A stretch of DNA of 64,000 nt from Azotobacter salinestris (GCF_009363155.1 NZ_CP045302.1:3269001-3333000); one strand, 5' to 3'; shown: positions 1-11,595, counted from the first letter of the stretch. Numbers and translations: made by a program. The notes: generated from the letters alone by a model not told the origin.

Positions 1-924
1 GTGGTGGATGTCCACGGCTCGGATGCCAAGGCTTGGCTGCAGCGCCTGCTGGCCAACGACGTGGCGCACCTGGAAACCCCCGGCAAGGCCCTCTACAGCG
101 TCATGCTCAACGAGCGCGGCGGGGTGATCGACGATCTCATCGTCTACCTCACCGACTTCGGCTACCGCCTGGTGCTCAATGCCGCCACCCGCGAGCGGGA
201 TCTGGCCTGGATGCGTGAGCAGACCGCCGGCTTCACTGTCGAGCTGCGCGAGCGCCGCGATCTGGCCATGCTCGCCATCCAGGGACCGAAGGCGCGGGCG
301 CGCACCGGCGAGCTGCTTTCCGCGCCGCGCGCCGCGCTGATCCACGAGCTCCGCCCGTTCGAAGGCCTGGCCGAGGGCGACTGGTTCATCGCCCGCACCG
401 GCTATACCGGCGAGGACGGCCTGGAAATCCTGCTGCCGGCGGCGCAGGCACAGGACTTCTTCGGCGACCTGGTCGGCGCCGGCATCGCCCCCGGCGGCCT
501 CGGCGCCCGCGACACCCTGCGCCTGGAGGCGGGCCTGAACCTCCATGGCCAGGACATGGACGAGAGCGTCTCGCCGCTGGCGGCGAACCTGGGCTGGACC
601 ATCGCCTGGGACCCGACCGGGCGCGACTTCATCGGTCGTGCGGCGGTGGAGGCACAGCGCCGTGCCGGCGGTCAGCCTAAACTGGTGGGATTGCTGCTGG
701 AGGAGCGCGGCGTGCTGCGCGCCCACCAGGTGGTGCGGGTGGACGGTATCGGCGAAGGCGAGATCACCAGCGGCAGCTTCTCGCCGACGCTGGGCAAGTC
801 CATCGCCCTGGCCCGGGTGCCGGCCGTCACCGGCGAGCGCGCCGAGGTGGAAATCCGCGGCCGCTGGCTGCCCGTGCGCGTCGTCCGGCCGAACTTCGTC
901 CGCCACGGCAAGGCCTTGATCTAG
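1..924 (+). CDS. gcvT: Aminomethyltransferase, T-protein of the glycine cleavage system (5'-truncated by window)
   Basis: T-protein takes the aminomethyl group from lipoyl H-protein and makes methylene-tetrahydrofolate and ammonia in the cytoplasm. The frame is open from base 1 and 307 residues are visible. Family members have about 360-370, so roughly 55 N-terminal residues lie outside the window and the first GTG is not a real start. The visible part begins just after the usual GLFDVSHM region and carries the family stretches [22 protein letters not shown] and [20 protein letters not shown]. The C-terminus [12 protein letters not shown] is complete. gcvH follows 44 bases downstream and gcvP after that, so the three system-specific proteins form one cluster; the L-protein is not here. 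Confidence 0.95.
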   Translation: MVDVHGSDAKAWLQRLLANDVAHLETPGKALYSVMLNERGGVIDDLIVYLTDFGYRLVLNAATRERDLAWMREQTAGFTVELRERRDLAMLAIQGPKARARTGELLSAPRAALIHELRPFEGLAEGDWFIARTGYTGEDGLEILLPAAQAQDFFGDLVGAGIAPGGLGARDTLRLEAGLNLHGQDMDESVSPLAANLGWTIAWDPTGRDFIGRAAVEAQRRAGGQPKLVGLLLEERGVLRAHQVVRVDGIGEGEITSGSFSPTLGKSIALARVPAVTGERAEVEIRGRWLPVRVVRPNFVRHGKALI

Positions 925-968
925 ATTTTTCCGGGCGAGCCCTTTCGCCCCCAACCCGAGGACACGAC

Positions 969-1358
969 ATGAGCAATATCCCCGCCGATCTGCGTTACAC
1001 AGCCAGCCACGAATGGGCCCGACTGGAAGCGGACGGCACCGTCACCGTGGGCATTTCCGACCACGCCCAGGAAGCCCTGGGCGACGTGGTGTTCGTCGAG
1101 CTGCCGGAAGTCGGCAAGCAGCTGACCGCCGAACAGGAAGCCGGGGTGGTGGAATCGGTGAAGGCCGCCTCCGATATCTACGCGCCGATCGCCGGCGAAG
1201 TCGTCGCGATCAACGAAGCCCTGACCGACAGCCCCGAGCTGGTCAACAGCGATCCCTACGGCAGTTGGTTCTTCAAGCTCAAGCCCAGCGACGCCGGCGA
1301 TCTGGACAAGCTGCTCGACGCGGCCGGCTACGAAGCCGCCTGCGCCGCCGGGGCCTGA
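969..1358 (+). CDS. gcvH: Glycine cleavage system H-protein
   Basis: H-protein is the lipoylated shuttle that carries the aminomethyl intermediate from P-protein to T-protein. The 129-residue length is normal for the family. The lipoyl attachment site is visible as [11 protein letters not shown], with the modified lysine at residue 65. The start follows a GAGGAC ribosome-binding sequence 7 bases upstream. It lies between gcvT and gcvP on the same strand, and a hairpin in the 98-base gap before gcvP could reduce read-through to gcvP. Confidence 0.97.
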   Translation: MSNIPADLRYTASHEWARLEADGTVTVGISDHAQEALGDVVFVELPEVGKQLTAEQEAGVVESVKAASDIYAPIAGEVVAINEALTDSPELVNSDPYGSWFFKLKPSDAGDLDKLLDAAGYEAACAAGA

Positions 1359-1411
1359 TCGCCGCCTGTTTCCGGTGCCTGCGGGCGCCGGAAGCCGAGC
1401 CATTCCCTTCT

Positions 1412-1440
1412 GAAGCCTCGCCCGTCGGGGCTTCGTCCTT
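1412..1440 (+). terminator. Hairpin between gcvH and gcvP, possible attenuator
   Basis: GAAGCCTCG (1412-1420) pairs with CGGGGCTTC (1426-1434) over 9 bp with one G-U pair and a 5-base loop, followed by a weak pyrimidine tract GTCCTTTC. It looks like a leaky intrinsic terminator inside the operon. The short T-run makes full termination doubtful. Confidence 0.45.
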
Positions 1441-1456
1441 TCAGCCGAGAGCCGCC

Positions 1457-4330
<2,874 letters not shown>

Positions 4331-4351
4331 AGCCGATGGGGCCGGCGGCGC

Positions 4352-5041
4352 TCAGCTGCCGGTCGGCTCCTCGAAGCCATGGAAGGTGGTGAATTCCGTC
4401 ACCGGCACCCGCTCGGTGACCAGGCCGTTTTCCGGCGCTTCCGGGTCCTCGTAGCCGAGCGCCACGGCGCAGAGCAGGATCTCTTCCTCGCCGAGCAGCC
4501 CCAGCTCGCGCACCACCTGGTGATAGTCGGCGAAGACCCCCTGGGGACAGCTGTGCAGCCCTTCATCGCGGGCCGCCAGCATCAGGTTCTGGATGAACAT
4601 GCCCATATCGAGGAAGCTGCCGGTGTTCATCCGCCGGTCCATGGAAATCAGCAGGCCGACCGGCGCGTCGAAGAACTGGAAGTTGCGCAGCGCCTGCCGC
4701 TCCCGCGCCGCCCGGTCGCCGCGAGCGATGCCGAGCGCGTCGTAGAGGCTGAAGCCCATGGTCCGCCGGCGCTCCAGATAGGGCTCGAACCAGGGATCGG
4801 GGTAGTAGCCGTACTCGGCATGATGCCGCTGCGGCTCCCGCTCGGCTGCCGCGCTCACTGCCCGGCACAATGCGTCGCGGGCCGCGCCGGCCAGCGCGCG
4901 GACCTTCCACGGCTGGGTGTTGGCGCCGCTCGGCGCCTGCGCCGCCAGCTCCAGGATACGCTCGACCTGGGCGCGGGGAACGGGATCGGGACGGAAACGG
5001 CGAGCCGATTTGCGCGAGCGGATGGCGTCTGCGACCTGCAT
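4352..5041 (-). CDS. Nitroreductase family FMN-dependent oxidoreductase
   Basis: The 229-residue protein has the nitroreductase fold signature: the N-terminal SRKSARRFRPDPVPR arginine cluster that binds FMN phosphate, the APSGANTQPWKV motif, and NTGSFLDMGMFIQNLMLAARDEGL for FMN and dimer contacts, ending in a GYEDPEAPENGL region. Such enzymes reduce nitroaromatics, quinones or other acceptors with NAD(P)H. The physiological substrate cannot be read from the sequence. The chosen start at 5041 has AAGGAG 7 bases upstream; a longer frame to 5107 lacks homology. It is convergent with gcvP and probably monocistronic. Confidence 0.88.
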   Translation of the reverse strand: MQVADAIRSRKSARRFRPDPVPRAQVERILELAAQAPSGANTQPWKVRALAGAARDALCRAVSAAAEREPQRHHAEYGYYPDPWFEPYLERRRTMGFSLYDALGIARGDRAARERQALRNFQFFDAPVGLLISMDRRMNTGSFLDMGMFIQNLMLAARDEGLHSCPQGVFADYHQVVRELGLLGEEEILLCAVALGYEDPEAPENGLVTERVPVTEFTTFHGFEEPTGS

Positions 5042-5357
5042 GGGCGAGCTCCTTGGTCTCTGCGGGAATGTGCAGGTATACCCCAGGCGCCGGTGCTTTT
5101 CACCCATGGGGCTTTTGTGGGTTCGTCCCCGAAGAGCGTTCCAGTAGCTTCATGAGCCGTTCACCTGCTTGAGCCCGACACGCTACGGCATCGCCCGAGG
5201 GGCGGCGCTGGCACATCGCGCGGCAATGCATGCAGGCGGTGAGCGCCTGCGAGGCTGTTCAAGGCATCCTGCGCCGATCATGGGATCGGCAGGCAGCCCG
5301 AGGGCACAGGGGAAAACCCCGAAGCCGGGTGTTCGGTGGCTTCCCCCTGGGAGGCGG
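5042..5357. other. Intergenic region between nitroreductase and DUF4440 genes
   Basis: This stretch of about 315 bases should hold the nitroreductase promoter. Near 5316-5330 on the minus strand a short GC hairpin followed by TTTT could be a weak terminator for the DUF4440-like gene. I see no convincing coding sequence in it. Confidence 0.4.
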
Positions 5358-5798
5358 TTAGAGGGGAACCGCCTGACGGGCCAGCAGTTGCCATTCGCTG
5401 CCCTTGTGCTGCCAGATCTGCAGGATTTTCAGACTGACCCTGGCCGGGTCCTTGCCCTTGTTGTGCGTGTCGCCGGTAAGCGTATGGCGGACGATCGCCG
5501 TGTCGCCCACGGCCTGCACGCTCTGCTCGCTGATGGCGATGGACAGGAAATCGGAGGTGCCGCTCATCAGGTCGTCGACGAAGCGCTCCTTGGTGTCGAT
5601 CCTGCCGCTGGAGTGGCCATAGCTCAATTCCGGGGCGATCAGGGCCTCCAGCTTAGCCTTGTCCGGGTCCACCATCAGCGCACGCAACTGCTCCGCTGCC
5701 GCCTCGATGGCAGCAGTCTCGTCAGCCGCGCTGGCGGTCGGGATTACAAGCACTACCGAATAGAAAGCGGCTGCCAACAGCATTGTTCTTTTTATCAT
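5358..5798 (-). CDS. Exported NTF2-like (DUF4440/SnoaL-type) small protein
   Basis: The protein has 146 residues. It opens with a signal peptide, MIKRTMLLAAAFYSVVLVIPTASA, and cleavage is likely before ADETAAIEAAAEQLRALM. The mature part resembles the DUF4440/NTF2-like fold, with an N-terminal helix, LEALIAPELSYGHSSGRIDTKERFVDDL, and a C-terminal sheet ending in SLKILQIWQHKGSEWQLLARQAVPL. Members are small cone-shaped proteins, some binding ligands and many of unknown role. The start was placed at 5798 because AGAGGG lies upstream and the signal peptide begins there; codons further upstream are non-homologous. No neighbour suggests a pathway. Confidence 0.75.
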   Translation of the reverse strand: MIKRTMLLAAAFYSVVLVIPTASAADETAAIEAAAEQLRALMVDPDKAKLEALIAPELSYGHSSGRIDTKERFVDDLMSGTSDFLSIAISEQSVQAVGDTAIVRHTLTGDTHNKGKDPARVSLKILQIWQHKGSEWQLLARQAVPL

Positions 5799-6183
5799 CT
5801 CGCGTCCCTCTTCACGAATTGGAAAAAACGGCTCGGAATCGTACCTTGCTGTAGAGATATGACATACTATCACTTGAGTCGTTCGTATAGAAGTTACGCC
5901 CGGCATGCCGGCGCTGCGAAATGTTTTTAAAATTCATGCTTGATTTATAAGGTCTGTACGCCTGGTTTGCAGCGGTGCGGATCACTGCTGTGATTGCTGT
6001 TGTACGACCATAAGTCTGCTGCCGGCCGCGGTGGGCAGCTCGGCGAGCGATATCCGTTAGCGGAGGCTGGCCCGCGCGTCCGCTCGAGGCGAGCCCGTGC
6101 CCGTCACGCTCAGGCACGCCCCTGGCCGGGCGGCGCTCTTGTCCTGCAGGGACGGGTACGGTTTCAGGCGCTCATCCGGTCAC
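5799..6183. other. Intergenic region, AT-richer than surroundings
   Basis: About 385 bases lie between the DUF4440-like and PepSY genes. The part 5860-5960 is clearly richer in A and T than the local average and probably holds the DUF4440-like promoter. No ORF with recognisable protein features was found. The rest is featureless by eye. Confidence 0.4.
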
Positions 6184-6492
6184 TCAGTCGTCCTGATGAT
6201 CCTTCAGCACCTGACCGTTGGCGGCGTCCAAGTGCACGTCCCACTTCACGCCCTGGGCGTCGCGCAGCTCGACCTGGTAGATGTGGCGGCCGTATTCCTC
6301 CTCCAGCTCGGTCTCGCCGATGCTCGAGCCCGGGTGCCTGGCCTGTGCTGCGGCATTGAGCTTCTCGAACGGCTGGATGGTGCCGGCCTTGAGCAGCTCC
6401 ATGGCCTTGTCCGGACCGATATCGTCGGCCTGGGCCAGGCCGGCGCCGGCGGCGAGCAGGGCGGTGGCGAAGAGGGCGGTGAGGGTTTTCAT
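6184..6492 (-). CDS. Periplasmic PepSY-domain protein
   Basis: This is a 102-residue protein with a clear signal peptide, MKTLTALFATALLAAGAGLAQA. It is followed by a single PepSY-type domain, with the characteristic end YGRHIYQVELRDAQGVKWDVHLDAANGQVLKDHQDD. PepSY domains are thought to inhibit proteases or modulate partners, and small single-domain forms are common in Pseudomonas, sometimes near two-component systems. No partner gene is adjacent. The function is unknown beyond the family. Confidence 0.82.
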   Translation of the reverse strand: MKTLTALFATALLAAGAGLAQADDIGPDKAMELLKAGTIQPFEKLNAAAQARHPGSSIGETELEEEYGRHIYQVELRDAQGVKWDVHLDAANGQVLKDHQDD

Positions 6493-6837
6493 GAGGGCTC
6501 TCCTGGGGTGTCGGCTGTCGATGGCTTCACTCTAGGTAGCCACGCTTAAACCAGGCTGAATCGGCCGCTGCGCCCGCTCGACGGCGAACTGTTGCAGGCG
6601 GGGCGGCAATGGCCGACCATAGGGTCGCCATCGATCCCTCATCCCATCCCGGAGGCTGTGTCCGAGTGGGTTGTCACAGAAATGCCGCCGCAGTGCCTGC
6701 AGGCCGTCGCATGCACGACTGACCGCGCCGCCTGCCATGTCCGGCCCACGAACCACCCTGCCCATTTCTGCCACCTGCCCGGCCCTGGTGCGGCCGGGCG
6801 GCTGGCGCCTGCATCCCGAGTCGAGAGGTTCCACCCG
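6493..6837. other. Divergent intergenic region
   Basis: These 345 bases separate the PepSY gene (minus) from the DUF2780 gene (plus) and must contain both promoters. I see no strong sigma-70, sigma-54 or operator match and no convincing ORF. Confidence 0.4.
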
Positions 6838-7650
6838 ATGAAAGCGTCCCCCTCCATTGCCCTGGTCGCCCTGCTCAGCGTGGCGAGCGTCCCGGCCTTC
6901 GCCTTCGACCTGAACGCCGCCGCCCAGGCGTACTCCGCCCTCAAGGGCGGGCAGAGCGACGAGGCCGCCGCCGACGGCAGGACTTCGCAGGTGCTCGGTC
7001 TGGTCCAGGCCCTGAGCGCGCTGCCGATCACGCCGCTGCAGATGCTGGGTGGCACCGGCGCCCTGCTGGCGCTGGCACACAGCCAGCTCAAGGGCAGTGA
7101 CTATGCGCAGCTGACCGAGTCGGTTCCCGGCATCGAGCACCTCACCGGCAACAACGCGCTGAGCCAGCTTGGCTCCCTCGGCGCTCTGGGCAAGCTGGGC
7201 GGTGGACTCGGCGGTCTCGGTGGCGGGCTTGGCGGCAGTCTTGGTGGCCTGCTCGGCAAGTCCGCCGAGCCGACCGCCGAGCAGTCCGCCCAGCTGGAGG
7301 AGACCGGCGAGCTGCTGGGCAACGTGCAGAACATGCAGGACGTCAACCAGGCCTTCTCCGCCATGGGCATGGATGCCGGCCTGGCCGGCCAGTTCGCACC
7401 CATCCTGCTGCAGTTCCTCGGCAACCAGGGCGTGGCCGGCCCGCTGATGCAGAACCTGGCCGGTGTCTGGGGCGTGAACGGCTTCGCGCCCGGCACTGCT
7501 CCCGGCACCGTTACCGGCACTGCGACCGGCAGCGCTGCGGGTGTCGGCGGTACAGGCGCCACGGGCACCGGCTCCGCGAGCGGGACCGGCATCGACAGCG
7601 GCAGCGTTCCGGCCAGCGCCACCGACGCAGGTGACGCCGCCGGCTCCTGA
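6838..7650 (+). CDS. Exported DUF2780-like protein with Gly-rich linker and low-complexity tail
   Basis: The 270-residue protein starts with a signal peptide (MKASPSIALVALLSVASVPAFAF). Its N-terminal and middle parts resemble DUF2780 (VcgC/VcgE) proteins: a helical domain around SQVLGLVQALSALPITPLQMLGGTGALLALA and a second around NMQDVNQAFSAMGMDAGLAGQFAPILLQFL. Between them lies a glycine-leucine repeat stretch at about residues 117-140 (GGGLGGLGGGLGG). The last 50 or so residues are almost only Gly, Thr, Ala, Ser and Pro. Typical DUF2780 proteins are about 170-190 residues, so this one is enlarged. The start at 6838 was chosen for its signal peptide and an AGAGG 9 bases upstream. Function is unknown. 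Confidence 0.75.
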   Translation: MKASPSIALVALLSVASVPAFAFDLNAAAQAYSALKGGQSDEAAADGRTSQVLGLVQALSALPITPLQMLGGTGALLALAHSQLKGSDYAQLTESVPGIEHLTGNNALSQLGSLGALGKLGGGLGGLGGGLGGSLGGLLGKSAEPTAEQSAQLEETGELLGNVQNMQDVNQAFSAMGMDAGLAGQFAPILLQFLGNQGVAGPLMQNLAGVWGVNGFAPGTAPGTVTGTATGSAAGVGGTGATGTGSASGTGIDSGSVPASATDAGDAAGS

Positions 7651-7663
7651 TTCCTCTCGTCCC

Positions 7664-7694
7664 CGGCGCCTTCCCGCAAGCGGGCCGGGCGCCG
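7664..7694. terminator. Hairpin between convergent genes
   Basis: CGGCGCC (7664-7670) pairs perfectly with GGCGCCG (7688-7694), and an inner CCCG/CGGG stem extends it. It lies between the stops of the DUF2780-like gene and fecA, so it may end transcription from both sides. There is no long T-run. Confidence 0.5.
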
Positions 7695-7695
7695 C

Positions 7696-10065
7696 TCAGA
7701 AGCCCATCGAGGTCTGCAGGTATACCGTCCGCGGCTGGCCGAGGTTCTTGCCCTTGTTGTTGTCGTCGTAGGAGCGGGTGAAGTACTCGGTGTCGAACAG
7801 GTTCTTCACCCCCAGCGCCACCTTGAGGTCGGAGGCCTGGGGGCCGAAGTCGTAGGCCGCGCGGGCGCTCCAGATGACGTGGCCGGGAATCCGCCCGGTG
7901 CTGCCGTCGAGGCTTTCCTCGACGGTGTTTTCGTTGTTGGCGTACTGGCTGGACTGGAAGGTGCTGTCCAGGTCCAGGCGCAGCCCGTTGCGCGAGTAGC
8001 CCAGGCCGAAGGTGCCCTTGTGCTTGGAGGAGAAGGGCACGCGGTTGCCCTGGTTGGGCCCGGATTCGCGGATGGTCGCGTCGACGTAGGCGTAGGTGGC
8101 GTAGACGTCGAAGCCGGCGAGTGCCGGATGCAGGTCCGCCAGCGTGTAGGCCAGGCTGCCCTCGAAGCCGGTGTGGCGGGTTTCCCCGCGGGCGATGATG
8201 TTGTCGTTGGTCTGGTTGCTGTCGTACTGGTTGTCGAAGTCGATCAGGAAGGCGCCCAGCTCGGCCTTCAGCACGCCGTCGTCGTAGCGGGCGCCGACCT
8301 CCCAGGTGCGGGCCTTTTCCGGTTCGATCTCGCCCACCTTGGCACGGTTGGGCATCTGGCTGTACTGGATCGAGCCGAAGGACTCCTCGGTGTTGAAGTA
8401 CAGGTTGAGGCTGTCGGTCAGGCGGTACAGCACGTTCAGCGCCGGCAGCGAGGTATTGTAGTCCGCATCGTATTTCTCCCCGGTGAGCTTGTTGGTCTGC
8501 TCCGAGCGGATGCGTTCCAGGCGCAGGCCAGGGGTGATGGTCCAGCGGCCGATGTCGATGCGGTCGTCGATGAAGAAGGCGTTGGCGTGGGTGTAGCCGC
8601 GGGTGTCGCGGTCGTTGCGGCTGCCGGTGTCGGGCAGGCCGCTGTCCTGCGCCTCCCGGTAGCGCATCTCGTGGGAGGCCTCGCTGATGAAGCGGTGGCC
8701 GATGCCGACCTCGTGCCAGCTCTCGCCCAGGGCGAAGCCCTGGGTGAAGCGGGTTTCGATGCCGCGTACCCAGTAGTAGCGCGGCGACAGGGAAACGAAG
8801 CTGCCCTGGTCCAGGTAGCCGCTGCGCAGGGTCCGGGTGAAGAAGCCGTTCACCGAGAACTTGCGGGCACCCTCGCCGTAGTCGTAGCCCAGCCCCACCA
8901 GGGTGCGCCGGCCCCAGAACTCGTCGACCGGACGGCTGGACTGGTAGGGGTTGTCGTCGAAATCGGCCTTGCTCAGACCGCCGGGCATCTGTGCCTCGCC
9001 GTCGTAGTACTGGACGATGCCGTGCAGGCTGTGGGCGTCGTTCAACTCGTAGCGGGCCTTGAGGATCAGGTCGTCGATGCGGGTGTCGCTGTGTTCCCGG
9101 TAGTCGCTGCCGCGCACCCCGGAGTAGAGCAACACGCCACCCAGCCCGTTGTCGCCGGTGCCGCCGAGCAGCAGGTTGCCGGTCCGCTTCCAGGCATCCT
9201 GGCTGGAGTCGGGGCTGACTTCGGTCTGGATGCCGCCCTTGAGGCTGAAGTCCTCGGGGATCGCCCGGGTCACGAAGTTGACGATGCCGCCCACGTTCTG
9301 CGGACCGTAGCGGACCGCGCCGCCGCCGCGCACCACGTCTACCGCATCCATGTTGCCCATGGACACGGCCGCCATCGACAGTTGCGGCTGACCGTAGGGG
9401 GCGAAGGGCACCGGGATGCCGTCCATCAGCACCGTGGAGCGGCTGGCCAGGCGCGGGTTGAGGCCGCGGATGCCGAAGTTCAGCGCCATGTCGTGGCTGC
9501 CGGTGCCGTTGTTCTCCGGGGCGTTGACCCCGGGTATGCGGTTCAGCACCTCCCGCGTGCTGCTGGCGCCGAAGCGCTCGAACTGCTCGCGGCGGATCAC
9601 ATCGCGCGCCCCCGGATGGTTGAACACGTCCTGCTCGTCGCCGGCGCCCAGCCAGTCGCCGACCACCATGTCGGCGCCCAGGTCGGAAACGTCCCTGGCG
9701 GATGCGGACGGCGTCTCGACCGGCTGAAGGCTGAAGCCTCCGCCTTGGGCGACCGCCTGCAGGCCGCTGCCGGCGAGCAGCCGCTCGAGGCCCTCGCGCG
9801 GGCTGTATTCGCCCTGCAGACCCGGACTCCGGCGGCCCTCGGTCAGCTCAGGGGTAAAGACGATCAGCAACCCGGCCTGCTCGCCGAACCGGTTCAGCGC
9901 CTCGGCCAGCGGGCCGGCCGGGATGGCGAAGGACTGGCGGGCCGTGACGGCCGGCGCGTCGGTGGCGGACCGGGCCTGGACGGGCAGGGCGGCGCAGGCG
10001 ATGGCGCCGCCCAGGAGCAGGGCGTGGGGGAGAAGCGGCGAGCGGAGGCGCGAAATGACGGACAT
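7696..10065 (-). CDS. fecA: FecA-type TonB-dependent ferric citrate receptor with signalling domain
   Basis: This outer-membrane receptor of 789 residues imports ferric (di)citrate with TonB energy and signals to FecR. After a signal peptide (about 1-31) comes an STN/secretin-like signalling domain (about 45-115, FAIPAGPLAEALNRFGEQAG). The plug follows, containing FNHPGARDVIRREQFERFG and STVLMDGIPVPFAPYGQPQL, then a 22-strand type barrel ending in QTSMGF. Long blocks are recalled as near-identical to E. coli FecA (for example NFGIRGLNPRLASR), which makes ferric citrate more likely than a generic siderophore. It sits just downstream of fecI-fecR. fecBCDE transport genes are absent here, a common situation in Pseudomonas, where import across the inner membrane relies on other systems. 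Confidence 0.92.
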   Translation of the reverse strand: MSVISRLRSPLLPHALLLGGAIACAALPVQARSATDAPAVTARQSFAIPAGPLAEALNRFGEQAGLLIVFTPELTEGRRSPGLQGEYSPREGLERLLAGSGLQAVAQGGGFSLQPVETPSASARDVSDLGADMVVGDWLGAGDEQDVFNHPGARDVIRREQFERFGASSTREVLNRIPGVNAPENNGTGSHDMALNFGIRGLNPRLASRSTVLMDGIPVPFAPYGQPQLSMAAVSMGNMDAVDVVRGGGAVRYGPQNVGGIVNFVTRAIPEDFSLKGGIQTEVSPDSSQDAWKRTGNLLLGGTGDNGLGGVLLYSGVRGSDYREHSDTRIDDLILKARYELNDAHSLHGIVQYYDGEAQMPGGLSKADFDDNPYQSSRPVDEFWGRRTLVGLGYDYGEGARKFSVNGFFTRTLRSGYLDQGSFVSLSPRYYWVRGIETRFTQGFALGESWHEVGIGHRFISEASHEMRYREAQDSGLPDTGSRNDRDTRGYTHANAFFIDDRIDIGRWTITPGLRLERIRSEQTNKLTGEKYDADYNTSLPALNVLYRLTDSLNLYFNTEESFGSIQYSQMPNRAKVGEIEPEKARTWEVGARYDDGVLKAELGAFLIDFDNQYDSNQTNDNIIARGETRHTGFEGSLAYTLADLHPALAGFDVYATYAYVDATIRESGPNQGNRVPFSSKHKGTFGLGYSRNGLRLDLDSTFQSSQYANNENTVEESLDGSTGRIPGHVIWSARAAYDFGPQASDLKVALGVKNLFDTEYFTRSYDDNNKGKNLGQPRTVYLQTSMGF

Positions 10066-10118
10066 CTGGCATTCCTGAAAAGGTGGTCTCTACCTCCCTT
10101 GTCACGCGAGACGGCGAA

Positions 10119-10156
10119 ACGGCTCAGCCCGGGCGAAAAATTTTCCGGGCTCAGCC
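10119..10156 (-). promoter_or_regulatory. Putative FecI-type fecA promoter inside a strong hairpin at the fecR-fecA junction
   Basis: A 12-bp inverted repeat with one mismatch, GGCTCAGCCCGG (10121-10132) and CCGGGCTCAGCC (10145-10156), overlaps the fecR stop. Its loop holds GGAAAAT on the minus strand (10146-10140), resembling the -35 GGAAAT of iron-starvation sigma factors. A CGT at 10121-10119, 18 bases on, could be part of the -10. The hairpin could also act as an attenuator between fecR and fecA. The promoter reading is inference. Confidence 0.45.
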
Positions 10157-11086
10157 GTGGCGGGGCTGGACGCTGATCCACCAGCGGGTGCGCTGGCTGA
10201 CCCTGACCGGCAGGGCGACCTCGAGCATGGCGAGGATCGCCAGGCTGTCGCGCAGGGGATAGGTGCCGGACAGGCGCAGGTCGGCGACCTGAGGATCGCA
10301 GCCGAGCCAGCCCTGGTGATAGCGGGCGAGTTCGTCGAGAAAGTCCGCCAGGCGCATGTCGTGGGCCACCAGCATGCCGCTGCGCCAGGCGGAGATGGCG
10401 GTGTCCAGCGGCTGCGGCCTGCCGAGCCAGAGGCGCTCGAAGCGGATCTGCTGGCCGGCGGCGAGCGTCGCCTGCAGGTCCGGGCGCCCGGCGCAGCGGA
10501 CCTGCACCGTGCCGTCGAGCACGCCGAGCCGGCAGTGGTCGGCGTACTGGCGCAGGTTGAAGCGGGCCGGCCCGGCGAGCAGCGAGCCTTGGGCGGTGGT
10601 GACGGCAAAGGGCGTGGCGCCGGGCGCGACCTCGAGCTGGATCTCGCCGCGCAGCAGTTCGAGCCCGCGCGAGCCCCGGTACAGGTTCACCGCACTGTCG
10701 GTGTTCAGGCTCAGCCGGCTGCCGTCGGCCAGGTCGATGTCGCAGCGCTCGCCCACGGCCGTGCGGTAGTCGGCCAGCCAGGTCGGCGTCTGGCGGCCGG
10801 CCAGCCAGAGGGCGGGCGCGGCGACCGCGGCCAGGCCGAGCATCCGCAGCACCTGGCGGCGGCCGTGCAGCGGCGCACCTTCCACGGCGGCCCGTGCCGC
10901 TGCGGGCGGCAGGCCGCGCAGGCGCCGGTTGACGCTCTCGATGCGCTGCCAGGCGCGCTCGTGCTCGGGGTCGGCTTCGCGCCAGCGCTGCCAGTCGCGG
11001 CGCACTTGCTCGTCGGCGCCATCCTGCAGCTCGACCAGCCAGCGCACCGCCTCCTGGGCGACCCGCTCGGAGACCGGCGCCTTCAT
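10151..11086 (-). CDS. fecR: FecR-type anti-sigma factor / sigma regulator
   Basis: FecR spans the inner membrane. It receives the signal from the FecA N-terminal domain in the periplasm and controls FecI in the cytoplasm. The protein has 311 residues. It has an N-terminal cytoplasmic domain with the family pattern EAVRWLVELQDG and RRDWQRWREADPEHERAWQR, a twin-arginine followed by a hydrophobic segment (residues 76-97, RRQVLRMLGLAAVAAPALWL), and then a FecR domain (TAVGERCDIDLADGSRLSLNTDSAV). The C-terminal part with LADFLDELARYHQGWLGCDP and LRLSGTYPL is the STN-interacting region. The ATG overlaps the fecI stop as ATGA, so the two are translationally coupled. Confidence 0.92.
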   Translation of the reverse strand: MKAPVSERVAQEAVRWLVELQDGADEQVRRDWQRWREADPEHERAWQRIESVNRRLRGLPPAAARAAVEGAPLHGRRQVLRMLGLAAVAAPALWLAGRQTPTWLADYRTAVGERCDIDLADGSRLSLNTDSAVNLYRGSRGLELLRGEIQLEVAPGATPFAVTTAQGSLLAGPARFNLRQYADHCRLGVLDGTVQVRCAGRPDLQATLAAGQQIRFERLWLGRPQPLDTAISAWRSGMLVAHDMRLADFLDELARYHQGWLGCDPQVADLRLSGTYPLRDSLAILAMLEVALPVRVSQRTRWWISVQPRHG

Positions 11087-11595
11087 TCGTACAGCTCGGC
11101 GAAGTAGCAGCGCTGCGCCGCCTTGGCGATGTAGCGCTTGACCGTGGCGAGGGAGATGCCGAGGCGCTCGGCGATCTCGGCATGGGGCAGGCCGTCGAGC
11201 TGGGCGTAGAGGAATGCCTGGCGGACCGGCCGCGGCAGGTCTTCGAGCAGCCGCGCCAGCTCCAGCAGGGTTTCCATGGCGATGGCGCGGACCTCCTCGC
11301 TCGGCTGCTCCGCGGCGGGAAGCGCGGCCAGGGCCTCGAGGTAGGCGCGCTCGATGTCCTGGCGGCGGTAGTGGTTGAACAGCAGCCGCTTGGCGATGGT
11401 GGTCAGGAAGGCCCGCGGCTGTTCGAGGCGCAGCAGGTCGCGGGAGCCCATGACCTGCACGAAGGCGTCCTGGGTCAGGTCGTCGGCGCTGTGCCGGCAG
11501 CCGAGCCGGTGCCTGAGCCAGCCGTTGAGCCAGAGGCGGTGATCCAGGTAGAGGCTGTGCAGCACGCTGTGACGATCGAGGTTGCCTGTGTCCAC
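11083..11595 (-). CDS. fecI: FecI-type ECF sigma factor
   Basis: This ECF sigma factor of about 170 residues directs transcription of fecA. Sigma region 2 is seen in [21 protein letters not shown] and [30 protein letters not shown], and region 4 in [40 protein letters not shown]. The frame is open to 11685, but the extra codons run straight through the Fur box and encode an Ile-rich oddity, so that part is promoter. I place the start at the GTG at 11595, which gives the family's usual length. fecR overlaps its stop by 4 bases. Confidence 0.9.
   Translation of the reverse strand: MDTGNLDRHSVLHSLYLDHRLWLNGWLRHRLGCRHSADDLTQDAFVQVMGSRDLLRLEQPRAFLTTIAKRLLFNHYRRQDIERAYLEALAALPAAEQPSEEVRAIAMETLLELARLLEDLPRPVRQAFLYAQLDGLPHAEIAERLGISLATVKRYIAKAAQRCYFAELYE

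Noticed and set aside
5206-5222. TGGCACATCGCGCGGCA as a possible sigma-54 promoter
   Set aside because: The required GC lies out of register (GG-N10-GG), so the invariant element is missing.
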